Shown: positions 56,428-64,000 of the stretch, one piece after another
Numbering within the stretch: position 1 is the first letter of the stretch
Layout of the letters: every line of letters begins with the position of its first letter
Assembly: GCA_903840165.1 (NCBI GenBank)
Contig: CAIMEY010000048.1
Span: forward strand, 21,741-85,740
Origin: an uncultured Myxococcales bacterium
GTDB taxonomy: Bacteria; Myxococcota_A; UBA9042
Direction of reading: 5' to 3'
Length of the DNA: 64,000 nt
Notes under the pieces: generated by a model
What the model saw: only the letters and a program-made list of their open reading frames with translations
The model's database searches: none
What the model was told of the DNA's origin: nothing
Translations under genes and position numbers: made by a program

Positions 56428-56880
56428 ATGAACATGACTAAAGAGAAATTGGGCGTCTTGTTTCTGTGCGTGGCGAACTCGGCGCGCAGTCAAATGGCCG
56501 AAGGCTTGGCGCGGGCGCTGTGGGGGGCGCAGGTCAATGTGCAGAGTGCCGGCAGCGTTCCGTCGCGCGTCAACCCATATGCCCTTGAAGTAATGGCGGA
56601 ATTAGGGATCGATCTTGGCACGCACACGTCCAAATCGGTGCACACGATTGCGCCCGAGTCTGTGGATGTGGTCATCACGTTGTGCGCCGAGGAAGTGTGC
56701 CCCCTGTTCCTGGGCCAAGCTACCCGTTTGCATTGGCCAATTCCTGACCCAGCGAGCGATGATCCCACGTTGACCCGCGACCAGACGCTGGCGCGTTTTC
56801 GTAAAGGCCGCGACATGATTGCAGAACTTCTGAGAACAACGCCTTTGCTCGAGGGCCTCTGCGGATCGCGCCCGACCTGA
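56428..56880 (+). CDS. arsC: Arsenate reductase, thioredoxin-coupled LMW-PTPase type
   Basis: The 150-residue protein has the catalytic loop [15 protein letters not shown] (CX5R with nucleophilic Cys), [12 protein letters not shown] supplying the second and third redox cysteines, and the acid region WPIPDPA. This is the class reduced by thioredoxin, consistent with a thioredoxin gene starting 68 nt downstream. The ATG lies 6 nt after arsA. Confidence 0.93.
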   Translation: MNMTKEKLGVLFLCVANSARSQMAEGLARALWGAQVNVQSAGSVPSRVNPYALEVMAELGIDLGTHTSKSVHTIAPESVDVVITLCAEEVCPLFLGQATRLHWPIPDPASDDPTLTRDQTLARFRKGRDMIAELLRTTPLLEGLCGSRPT

Positions 56881-56948
56881 ACCCTTTTGTAAAGGGCTGG
56901 CTCAGACTCTCCATGGCCTCGCGGCCAAGACAAGGGGAGTGTAACTGC

Positions 56949-57326
56949 ATGAAACCGATTGAACTCAATGCTAGCAACTTCAAGTCTACGCTGGCCAAAC
57001 CGGGTATTGTGCTCGTCGATTGGTGGGCGACGTGGTGCGGTCCGTGCCGCGCTTTTGCGCCGATCTTTGACAAAGCGGCAGCCGCCCATCCGGACGTGAC
57101 GTTCGGCAAGGTCGATACCGACAGCGAACAGGGACTTGCGGGGCAACACGGCATCCAGTCCATCCCGACGCTGATGATTTTCCGCGACGGAATTCTGCTG
57201 TATTCGCAGCCAGGTGTTGTCCCTCTGGCGGCCCTGAGCGACTTAGTTGGCCAGGCGCAGAAGCTGGACATGGCGCAGGTGCTGCAGCAGGCCCAGGCGG
57301 CGCACAAGACGGCGCGCGTGGCTTGA
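56949..57326 (+). CDS. trxA: Thioredoxin
   Basis: The 125-residue protein has WWATWCGPCRAFAPIFDKAA with the classical WCGPC site and IQSIPTLMIFRDG with the cis-proline. The C terminus has about 18 extra residues (QVLQQAQAAHKTARVA). It likely recycles ArsC. The ATG at 56949 follows AGGGGAG. Downstream, a short membrane protein gene starts 25 nt later. Confidence 0.93.
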   Translation: MKPIELNASNFKSTLAKPGIVLVDWWATWCGPCRAFAPIFDKAAAAHPDVTFGKVDTDSEQGLAGQHGIQSIPTLMIFRDGILLYSQPGVVPLAALSDLVGQAQKLDMAQVLQQAQAAHKTARVA

Positions 57327-57351
57327 ACATCGCAATGAAGGAGTAAATTCA

Positions 57352-57510
57352 ATGACGTTCTATCTTGCCGGCAGCATCGCTTTGGGTGCCGGCCTCGGCT
57401 TTCTCTACCAACGCGTCGTCGGGTGTCGCAGCGGCGTTTGCCTCATCACCAGCAACCGTTGGGTCGCCACCCTCTACGGCGGCTTCATGGGCTATATGCT
57501 AGCGCGCTGA
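57352..57510 (+). CDS. Small membrane protein, DUF6132-like
   Basis: A 52-residue protein beginning MTFYLAGSIALGAGLGFLYQ, then RVVGCRSGVCLITSNRW and a second hydrophobic stretch (ATLYGGFMGYML). The GCxSGxCxITSN motif matches a family of tiny proteins found beside thioredoxins and sulfur-handling genes. Role unknown, but the two cysteines and position suggest thiol chemistry. ATG follows AAGGAG. Confidence 0.75.
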   Translation: MTFYLAGSIALGAGLGFLYQRVVGCRSGVCLITSNRWVATLYGGFMGYMLAR

Positions 57511-57560
57511 CGCCGATTCATGCCGACCGCCGGCGCCGGCAGCAAGAACTACCGTGGCCG

Positions 57561-58217
57561 TCAAGGCTGCCAGCGATAGCCCATTTGCCGAATCGTTTGC
57601 AGGTTTTGCTGCCCATGATCCCCGAGGCGAACACGCAGCCGGGCGATGTGGATGTCCACCGTGCGCGCCCCGCCTTGATATTCAGGTCCCCACACCGCCT
57701 GCAGCAGGGCCTCGCGCGAAAACACGCGCCCCGCATGGCGCACCAAGTGGCACAGCAGGGCAAACTGCTGATGTGGCAAGTGAATCGGCCCATCGGGCAG
57801 GCGAACCTGTTGGGCGCTCAGGTCCAGGGTCACGGGCCCAGAACGCAGGAGCGCCTCGCGCTGCGGTTGTCGCGTACTTTGGCGGCGACAGCGAGAGACC
57901 AATTCGCCCCCAACAAAGTCGCGTAACACAAAGTCTGCGCAAGGCAATTCGGTCGCTAGGTGCGCCTTGTCCGGGTCCAGAACGATCAACCACGGCACGC
58001 GACTGAGCACCGGGTGGGCCGCCAAAATCGGTACCAATGGCACGGGATTGCGCGCTGCCGCCGGTTCAATCACAGCCAAATCTGGCGGAAAAGCCAGGGG
58101 ACAATCCAGGAAGGTCCCGCGCAGGCGCCGCACCACTAGGTCAGGATAGGCACCGCGCAGGGCCGCTTGGGCCGGAGACGACTCGCCGATTTCCGTAAAC
58201 AGGAATAACCTAGCCAT
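57561..58217 (-). CDS. OmpR-type regulator with degenerate receiver domain
   Basis: The 218-residue protein ends in a winged-helix DNA-binding domain: LPHQQFALLCHLVRHAGRVF, SREALLQAVWGPEYQGGART, VDIHIARLRVRLGD and IRQMGYRWQP. The N-terminal half looks like a receiver, but the expected phospho-Asp strand reads PPDLAVIEP, with Glu where Asp is normal, and the acidic pocket is not evident. No histidine kinase is nearby. Likely phosphorylation-independent. Divergent from lnt, 25 nt apart; no strong ribosome site. Confidence 0.8.
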   Translation of the reverse strand: MARLFLFTEIGESSPAQAALRGAYPDLVVRRLRGTFLDCPLAFPPDLAVIEPAAARNPVPLVPILAAHPVLSRVPWLIVLDPDKAHLATELPCADFVLRDFVGGELVSRCRRQSTRQPQREALLRSGPVTLDLSAQQVRLPDGPIHLPHQQFALLCHLVRHAGRVFSREALLQAVWGPEYQGGARTVDIHIARLRVRLGDHGQQNLQTIRQMGYRWQP

Positions 58218-58242
58218 GGTGCAAACGTAGCACGGGGGACGC

Positions 58243-59877
58243 ATGGCCAACAACAAGCCCAAAGCAATCGCGCAACCGGCTCGATGGACGCGGCGCAGCA
58301 TTCTGGCTGGTCTGAGCAGTGGCCTGCTAGCGGCGGCGGCCTTTCCGATGACGCGAATTTGGCCTTTGGCATTGACTGCTTATGTGCCCTTGCTCCTGTG
58401 GCTGGTCCGCGACAAGCCCACGCCTCGGCAGGCTGCCTGCGCCGGCGGGCTGGCGGGTCTGGTGTTGCACGCAGTTATCTATTGGTTTTTGGCATTTACC
58501 ACCCAGCACATGAGCGATTTCCCCTTTCCTCTTGCGGCATTGACCGTGATTGGTTACGCGGCGGCCATGGGCCTGCACCAAGCCCTGTTTGCTTGGCTGG
58601 CGCAACTGGCGCTGAGCCGCCCGGCCGAATCGTCGACGAAATTGGTCTTGCAGTGTTTGGGCTTGGGCGCGCTCTATGCCGTCACAGAGTTCGCCGTGCC
58701 CGCGCTGTTTCCCTGGCATTTGGGCAATGCCCTGTACACGACGGCTTGGTGGATTCAACCTGCTGATTTACTAGGCATTGCCGGCGTCAGTTGGCTGTGC
58801 ATGACCAGCAATGCTCTGCTGGCCATGCTGTGGCTGCGACCGAACCGCGCGGAAAAGCTGCGTATTGCCGCTGCCTGGGGCGTGCTACTGCTGCTGTGGG
58901 GCGGCTACGGCGCGTGGCGGTTGCAAGACGTGCTGGCCTCGCCCGTGCGCAAGCACTTGCACGCGACAGTGGTGCAGGCCGATGCGACGGTGGCGGAGAA
59001 ATTGGCCCAAGGTCGGGCGCGAATGCCCATGCTGGACAGGCACATCCAAGACACGCTCAAGGCCGATTTGCGGCAGACCGACCTCGTGGTATGGCCCGAA
59101 GGCGCGCTTCCTTTCTTTTGGGTAGTCGACGCTGTGGGGCCCGGTGCCGAGGCCGAGCGCAACCTCAAGACGGCCGCGCCGCCGATCTTGAGGGAGATGA
59201 AGCAAAAGACCCTGGAAACAGTGCAAAAAATCGGCAAGCCCTTGTTGACGGGGTCTCTGCGCCGCCTCGACCGGACCTGGCAGCAAGAGGCGCGCAATGC
59301 CGCATTCCTTTTGCAGCCAGATGGCAAGCAATGGGTCTATGACAAGAAAATCCTTCTGCCTTTTGGCGAATATCTGCCAGGCGATGACCTGTTTCCCAGC
59401 CTGCGCGAGGTCGTGCCGGGTGTCTCGCACATGGACGCGGGGACGACGTCCGGGCTTATCGAAGTAGCGGGCGTGCAACTCCTTGTTAATATTTGCTATG
59501 AGGCCCTCTATCCGCGTTTCTTGCTCGATCAGGGGCCCAAGGCCGAGGTGCTGCTCAACCTCACCAATGACATTTGGTTTGGCCCGCCGCCAGCTCCGGA
59601 CCTGCACTTGATGGTTCAGCAGGCGCGCGCCGTGGAACTGCGACGACCGCTTTTGCGCAGTACAATCACGGGGATCTCAGCCCTTGTTGACGCCGGCGGT
59701 CAGATTCAGCAGCCCACCGGATTTCATGAGCGGGTGGTGAGGCAGTTTGACGTCGAAATCCGCGATATCACTAGCCCTTATCGCGTCTGGCGCGATGGGC
59801 CGATGTGGCTCCTTACCTTGGCCGTGGCGGCTTGGGCGGTCCTGGCGATTCGGCGCAAGAATAGGCAGACGCAATAG
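58243..59877 (+). CDS. lnt: Apolipoprotein N-acyltransferase
   Basis: The 544-residue membrane enzyme has about seven N-terminal hydrophobic helices, then a nitrilase domain. The triad Glu is in LVVWPEGALPFFW, Lys in YDKKILLPFGEYLPG and Cys in LVNICYEALYP. NLTNDIWFG is also conserved. It adds the third acyl chain to lipoprotein N termini, so lipoproteins such as the two cysteine-repeat proteins at 15.5-19.6 kb would be substrates. ATG lies 25 nt from the divergent regulator. Confidence 0.93.
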   Translation: MANNKPKAIAQPARWTRRSILAGLSSGLLAAAAFPMTRIWPLALTAYVPLLLWLVRDKPTPRQAACAGGLAGLVLHAVIYWFLAFTTQHMSDFPFPLAALTVIGYAAAMGLHQALFAWLAQLALSRPAESSTKLVLQCLGLGALYAVTEFAVPALFPWHLGNALYTTAWWIQPADLLGIAGVSWLCMTSNALLAMLWLRPNRAEKLRIAAAWGVLLLLWGGYGAWRLQDVLASPVRKHLHATVVQADATVAEKLAQGRARMPMLDRHIQDTLKADLRQTDLVVWPEGALPFFWVVDAVGPGAEAERNLKTAAPPILREMKQKTLETVQKIGKPLLTGSLRRLDRTWQQEARNAAFLLQPDGKQWVYDKKILLPFGEYLPGDDLFPSLREVVPGVSHMDAGTTSGLIEVAGVQLLVNICYEALYPRFLLDQGPKAEVLLNLTNDIWFGPPPAPDLHLMVQQARAVELRRPLLRSTITGISALVDAGGQIQQPTGFHERVVRQFDVEIRDITSPYRVWRDGPMWLLTLAVAAWAVLAIRRKNRQTQ

Positions 59878-59937
59878 TGGGTTAGCTTGGTCTGCGCGCA
59901 GGGTCTTGTGGCGCAGACGTCCGACCGCCCTGGCAAA

Positions 59938-60930
59938 CTACGACGGTTCTTCGAGCAGCACGGCCACTTCAGCCGGCGACATCTGATACTTGGTTCGGCA
60001 GTAATCACATGTCATTTCAAGCGGTTCATCGCCCTTGCTCAGGTCTTCGATGTCGGCGCGTGGCAACGTCGCCAGCATATTCAAGATGCGTTCGTGCGAG
60101 CAGCGGCAGGAAAAAAGCACGTCTTCTCGCGCTACTTGGTCCCAAGGCATCCCTTGCATCAGCTGTTCGGCCCAGGCGATGGCATCGGGGTCGCCCACGC
60201 GCATGGCGCTGCCAAGAGGCGCCAATTTCTCAACATTAAGAAGCAGTTGCTTGAGGTCGTCGCGCGTTCCCTCGGGCATCATCTGCAGCAAATAGCCCAC
60301 GGCCCGGACCACTTCGCCCTCATGGACATGGACGTCCATGCGGAGCAGGGAAAGAATCTGCTCACTTTCCAAGAGGTAATGCATCATCGAGCTTTCAACA
60401 TCGGCCTGCAACGTCACCGTACTTTGGTGGCCTGTGCGCCGCCGCGGGCTCGACCGCGCCACCTGCAAGGTTCCATCGCCAATCAGGTAGGGATGATCCG
60501 TCAATTCCACTTGAGGACTGCGGATATAGCAACGCACCCCGCCATCGTCCCACGCGTCGACGATGAGTTGGCCCAGGGGCCCGTTGTGGTTGAGCTGGAC
60601 CTGCATGCGCTCTTCGGGATTGAGCGTTGAGCGGATCAGCATGGTGGCCACGATGAATTCGCCAGCAAGTTGGCTAACATCGGTGGAGCACCCCAGCCGA
60701 GACGTCGCTTCCCGCACCGCCCCGGTTGCACGCACGACCAGCAACCGCGCTTGCCCGCCCCGGGCTAGACCACGCCACAGGGTGTCCTGCCCATACTCAG
60801 GCTTTGTTTCAAGCAGTTGCGTTGGTCCGGCTCTTCGCTCCGCCTGCAGGCGTCGATAGCGCGCCGCCGGCGTTTCCGGCGTAGATCCTTCGGTTGCCGC
60901 GTCGCCGCTCGGGTCTGGTTCATTGGCCAC
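59938..60930 (-). CDS. hslO: Hsp33 redox-regulated chaperone
   Basis: The 330-residue protein has the Hsp33 core (GEFIVATMLIRSTLNPEERM, GPLGQLIVDAWDDGGVRCYI) and the C-terminal zinc redox switch CRCSHERILNML and MTCDYCRTKY (CxC and CxxC). Oxidation of these cysteines activates the holdase. An N-terminal extension of about 30 residues is Pro/Glu/Ala-rich. Start is GTG at 60930 with AAGGAG seven bases upstream, lying across the end of the secretion ATPase gene (2-nt gap). Confidence 0.9.
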   Translation of the reverse strand: MANEPDPSGDAATEGSTPETPAARYRRLQAERRAGPTQLLETKPEYGQDTLWRGLARGGQARLLVVRATGAVREATSRLGCSTDVSQLAGEFIVATMLIRSTLNPEERMQVQLNHNGPLGQLIVDAWDDGGVRCYIRSPQVELTDHPYLIGDGTLQVARSSPRRRTGHQSTVTLQADVESSMMHYLLESEQILSLLRMDVHVHEGEVVRAVGYLLQMMPEGTRDDLKQLLLNVEKLAPLGSAMRVGDPDAIAWAEQLMQGMPWDQVAREDVLFSCRCSHERILNMLATLPRADIEDLSKGDEPLEMTCDYCRTKYQMSPAEVAVLLEEPS

Positions 60931-60932
60931 AA

Positions 60933-62741
60933 CTATTCTCCTTGGGTGGTTACCCGCAGCACTTCGCTAAAGGAGGTCAGGCCGAGCGCCATCTTCTTGA
61001 GCGCACTTTCGCGCAGCGTCAGCATACCATCTGCCCGCGCCTGCCGAGCCACTGCGCCGGCATCGGCCTTTTCCAGAATCAGTTTGCGGATTTTCTCAGT
61101 CACTGGCAGGACTTCAAACACGCCAACGCGTCCCTTGAGGCCCGTGTCGCGACACGCGCTGCAGCCGGCGCCCTGCCAAACGGCAAAGCGCTCGCCGGGA
61201 CGCATTTCGATGCCCAAGACTTCGGCCTGATCCTTGGTTAATTCAGTTTCATAGCGGCATTGCAGGCAGACCTTGCGCAGCAGCCTTTGTGCCACAACGC
61301 CGACCAGCGTCGTCGCTAGCAAGTAACCGGGCACGCCCAATTCGCCCAAACGTGCGATGGTACCAGCGGAATCGTTGGTATGAACCGTCGATAAGACCAA
61401 GTGGCCGGTCATGGCGGCTTGAACGGCATTTTGCGCCGTTTCCGGGTCGCGAATCTCACCAACCATAATCACATCAGGGTCTTGGCGCAGCAACGTCCGC
61501 AGCGCGCCGGCAAAAGTCAGACCGACCTTGGTATTGACCGCTGTCTGGTTGAATTGTTCGACCACCATTTCAATGGGATCTTCAATGGTTGTCACATTAA
61601 CCGAGGGGGTCGCCACCGCGCGCAGGGCCGAGTACAGCGTCGTCGTCTTGCCACTGCCCGTCGGCCCGCACACCAGCACCATGCCGTGAGGGTGGCGAAT
61701 GAAGCCCTCAAACTGCTTGAGTTCATTTGGGAATAGACCAATGGTGCCGAGGTCTTGCAGCAGCACTTCGGGGTCGAAAATGCGCAGCACCACCTTTTCG
61801 CCAAACGCAGTAGGCAGCGTACTGATGCGCAATTCCACCTCAGCGGCACCATTCTGAATCTTGATGCGGCCGTCCTGCGGTTTGCGCTTTTCGGCGATGT
61901 CGAGGCGGGCTAACGTCTTGATTCGACTGGTGACTGCGTGGTGCACCACCCGCGGTAACTGATGGACCGTATGCAGCACGCCATCGATGCGCAGGCGGAC
62001 ATTGGACAGGTCGCGCTTGGGCTCGATGTGGATGTCACTGGCCCTCTGCTCGAGCGCGTAACGCAAGAGGAAATCGACGGCCTGGACCACAAAGCGATCG
62101 TCCCCTTCGACCTCCTTGCCGGCAGCGCCAAGGCGGACCAACTGCTCCAAGTTGCCAAGATCCGTGCCCATATCGCCCAGTTCAGCAGCCGCACCGCGAA
62201 TCGTGGCGCGGAACTGAAAGACGTCCTGCAGGCTGCGCAAGATGTCGCTCCGGGTCGAAAGCACCAATTCCACAGCGATTCCGGCGCGGGCGGCCACCGA
62301 AGCGCGCACGTCTTCGCTGGCCGGATCGTCCACGGCCACCAGAAGGCGATCGCCTTGTTTGCTCAGGGGCAATGCGCAGTTGCGTCGCGCGTAGGCCTGG
62401 CTGATCGTCGTTGTGATCAGCTTGGCATCGATTTTCAGTGTATCGACGCGGACATAGCGTATCCCACTGGCCGTCGCCACGGCCTGCTGAATCTTCTCTT
62501 CACTGAGTGTTGCACCTTGAGGCGTCACAAGCTGAAAGGAAGCAAGCACTTCCGCGGGGCTGACTTCGATGCCCTCCTGCCCGAGCTGTGCCTGCCGGTC
62601 GCGTTCCAAGATCCGCCGCCGCCGGTCGGCCATCCGTCCCACGTCCTGGACTTGGGCCGGCGTAACCGCTTGGGCCGTCTGCAAAAGGTCCAAGAGTTCC
62701 GCCAAGGTCACGCGGTTCGTAGGTGCTTCGCCTAGGACCAT
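60933..62741 (-). CDS. GspE/PilB-type secretion or pilus ATPase
   Basis: The 602-residue protein has the GspE N-terminal domain, Walker A VCGPTGSGKTTTLYSALRAV, Asp box IEDPIEMVVEQFNQTAVN, and Walker B-like LRQDPDVIMVGEIRDPETAQ. It also has GHLVLSTVHTND and the tetracysteine zinc motif CLQCRYE and CSACRDTG. It powers type II secretion or type IV pilus extension. No other pilus or secretion gene is adjacent, so which machine it serves is open. The ATG at 62741 overlaps the ttcA end by 10 nt. Confidence 0.92.
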   Translation of the reverse strand: MVLGEAPTNRVTLAELLDLLQTAQAVTPAQVQDVGRMADRRRRILERDRQAQLGQEGIEVSPAEVLASFQLVTPQGATLSEEKIQQAVATASGIRYVRVDTLKIDAKLITTTISQAYARRNCALPLSKQGDRLLVAVDDPASEDVRASVAARAGIAVELVLSTRSDILRSLQDVFQFRATIRGAAAELGDMGTDLGNLEQLVRLGAAGKEVEGDDRFVVQAVDFLLRYALEQRASDIHIEPKRDLSNVRLRIDGVLHTVHQLPRVVHHAVTSRIKTLARLDIAEKRKPQDGRIKIQNGAAEVELRISTLPTAFGEKVVLRIFDPEVLLQDLGTIGLFPNELKQFEGFIRHPHGMVLVCGPTGSGKTTTLYSALRAVATPSVNVTTIEDPIEMVVEQFNQTAVNTKVGLTFAGALRTLLRQDPDVIMVGEIRDPETAQNAVQAAMTGHLVLSTVHTNDSAGTIARLGELGVPGYLLATTLVGVVAQRLLRKVCLQCRYETELTKDQAEVLGIEMRPGERFAVWQGAGCSACRDTGLKGRVGVFEVLPVTEKIRKLILEKADAGAVARQARADGMLTLRESALKKMALGLTSFSEVLRVTTQGE

Positions 62742-63784
62742 GCGTCCTCATCCCGGTCCCCAGCACCGGCCTGATTTGTCTTGAAATCAAAGAGCTTGTC
62801 GTCCAGCAGGAAGCGTGGTTTGACGTCCGTCAGTGCGCGAATGGCACTAGGCATTGAACCGGGGTAGCGCTGGTCCAATTCCGCCAAAAGACCTTGCATC
62901 TGCGCACGCTTCAGATCGGGCTGTTTGGAGCATAAACCGCATGGAATAACCGGGTATTTCTGCACGTCCGACCATTTCTTGAGGAAGGCCTCCGGCACGT
63001 AGCTCAAAGGGCGAATCACCGTGTTGACGCCATCATCGGCTCGCAAAACCGGAGGCATCGCCTTGAGTTGACCACAGAAGAACAGGTTGAGCAGCAGGGT
63101 TGCCAAGATGTCGTCGCGGTGATGTCCCAAGGCAATCTTGTTGCATTGCAGGCGCTTGGCCGTATCGTACAGAATGCCCCGCCGCAGTCGCGAACACAGC
63201 GAGCACGTCGTTTTGCCCGGCTCAAGCTTGTCGAGCACGATGTCGTAGGTGTGCTGGTGGACGATTTCATAGGCAGCACCCGAATTTTTCAGGTGTTCCT
63301 CGAGAATATGCGTCGGAAACCCCGGGTGGCCTTGGTCCAAGTGCACCGCGATCAGGTCAAACTTGATCGGCGAGTGTTTCTGCGCCCTTTGCATGAAGTG
63401 CAGCAGGCCGTAGCTATCCTTGCCGCCGGACATGCACACCATCACCCGATCGCCTGGGCGGATTAGCTCAAAGTCCTTGGAAGCCTTGGTAAAGAGGTGG
63501 GAAATCCTGCGTTCTAAGAGCTGCGGGTCATCCGGCACGATCATGCGGTCCGGAATGCGGATGTCCAGCCCTTCCAGGTCCGGCAGATGCGGCGTGTAGG
63601 GCGCGGCGTGGTGCTGATCGATGGCGGCGGGGTCCTCATCGATGGCGGCCCAGCCGTGATCGCTGCCGGCCTCTGGCGTGGTCTCGGCGGCGGCGATCAC
63701 CGGTTCCGGCTGCCGGAGCGATCGAGGGGCCGAAACCCGATTGGCACTGCGCGGCGCAGGCGAGGACGAAGCCGGATCTTTCAC
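62732..63784 (-). CDS. ttcA: TtcA-like tRNA 2-thiocytidine synthetase
   Basis: The 350-residue protein has the PP-loop CMSGGKDSYGLLHFM and two CxxC motifs, TTCSLCSRLRRGILY and IPCGLCSKQPDLKRAQ, that hold an iron-sulfur cluster. This matches TtcA, which thiolates cytidine 32 of tRNA. The N-terminal 100 residues are a low-complexity extension. The GTG at 63784 is preferred because AGGAGG lies 4 nt upstream; a TTG at 63898 is possible but has no such site. It overlaps the downstream ATPase gene. Confidence 0.88.
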   Translation of the reverse strand: MKDPASSSPAPRSANRVSAPRSLRQPEPVIAAAETTPEAGSDHGWAAIDEDPAAIDQHHAAPYTPHLPDLEGLDIRIPDRMIVPDDPQLLERRISHLFTKASKDFELIRPGDRVMVCMSGGKDSYGLLHFMQRAQKHSPIKFDLIAVHLDQGHPGFPTHILEEHLKNSGAAYEIVHQHTYDIVLDKLEPGKTTCSLCSRLRRGILYDTAKRLQCNKIALGHHRDDILATLLLNLFFCGQLKAMPPVLRADDGVNTVIRPLSYVPEAFLKKWSDVQKYPVIPCGLCSKQPDLKRAQMQGLLAELDQRYPGSMPSAIRALTDVKPRFLLDDKLFDFKTNQAGAGDRDEDAWS

Positions 63785-64000
63785 AAGACCTCCTGCGCGC
63801 AATTGCGCCAGAATTAGAGATAGAGCACCGGTTTTTCGGCGATGCCGACGCGGTTTGCCGGGGCGACACGCCTTGGCGCTGAACGCCCGGATTTGCAACT
63901 AGAATCGGCATGATTGCCGGGCGGGAGGATGGGGGCCGGGCCTTGCCGATTGGCCGCCGCGGATGCCAGGCTCCCTTCGACCCTCGGCCGGTGGTGTGGC

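Noticed and set aside
63785..64000. Short open frames at the right window edge
   Set aside because: No ribosome site, homology or consistent codon use supports a gene in the last 216 bases; at most it is the ttcA upstream region.

Overview
The window is GC-rich bacterial chromosome with dense, mostly tightly packed protein genes. Several features suggest a deltaproteobacterial-type lineage (Myxococcota or Bradymonadota-like): tandem lipoproteins built of CGDGxC/CPxDC cysteine repeats behind Asp/Thr/Ala-rich linkers, a methylmalonyl-CoA epimerase, a double-domain ArsA with ArsD, and zinc-type S4, S14 and L36. This placement is inference; no rRNA or other decisive marker gene is present. I see no tRNA, rRNA, CRISPR array or transposase gene.

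Layout. 1-9.8 kb: the 3' end of a very large exported-type protein, then a minus-strand run of yacG, a two-FtsX-domain permease, hemW and a membrane-anchored unknown. 9.9-15.4 kb: plus-strand genes for a TPR-like exported protein, a small membrane protein, Maf, the PLP protein YggS, UPRTase-like and hypoxanthine phosphoribosyltransferases, and a metallo-beta-lactamase-fold protein. 15.4-19.6 kb: two paralogous cysteine-repeat lipoproteins. 19.7-24.9 kb: polA, methylmalonyl-CoA epimerase, and an MlaF/MlaD pair without MlaE.

25-46.7 kb: the str-S10-spc-alpha ribosomal supercluster in near-canonical order (rpsL, rpsG, fusA, rpsJ, rplD ... rplQ). It lacks tuf, rplC, rpmD and map. Its 30 intergenic spacers average about 160 nt (57-343 nt, about 4.8 kb in all), which is odd because neighbouring non-ribosomal genes overlap by 1-10 nt. 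Several spacers hold perfect hairpins, a 19-bp tandem repeat or a good promoter, and a 700-nt structured leader precedes rpsL.

46.9-50 kb: a tldD-tldE protease pair in which TldD carries a twin-arginine signal. 50.1-57.5 kb: an arsenic locus made of two divergent units, arsR-arsA-arsC-trxA-DUF6132-like (+) and arsD-disulfide protein-thioredoxin-CcdA-acr3 (-). They share an intergenic region with two mirrored promoters and ArsR-type operators. 57.5-64 kb: an atypical response regulator, lnt, then a minus-strand ttcA-gspE/pilB-hslO run.

The most interesting unexplained signal is a non-coding element of about 190 bp with terminal inverted repeats. There are two near-intact copies (after rpoA; between arsD and its neighbour) and one decayed copy (next to the methyltransferase stop). 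In all three, the terminal CTAG supplies or overlaps a TAG stop codon. This fits a MITE of the IS630/Tc1-mariner type, which targets CTAG and duplicates TA.
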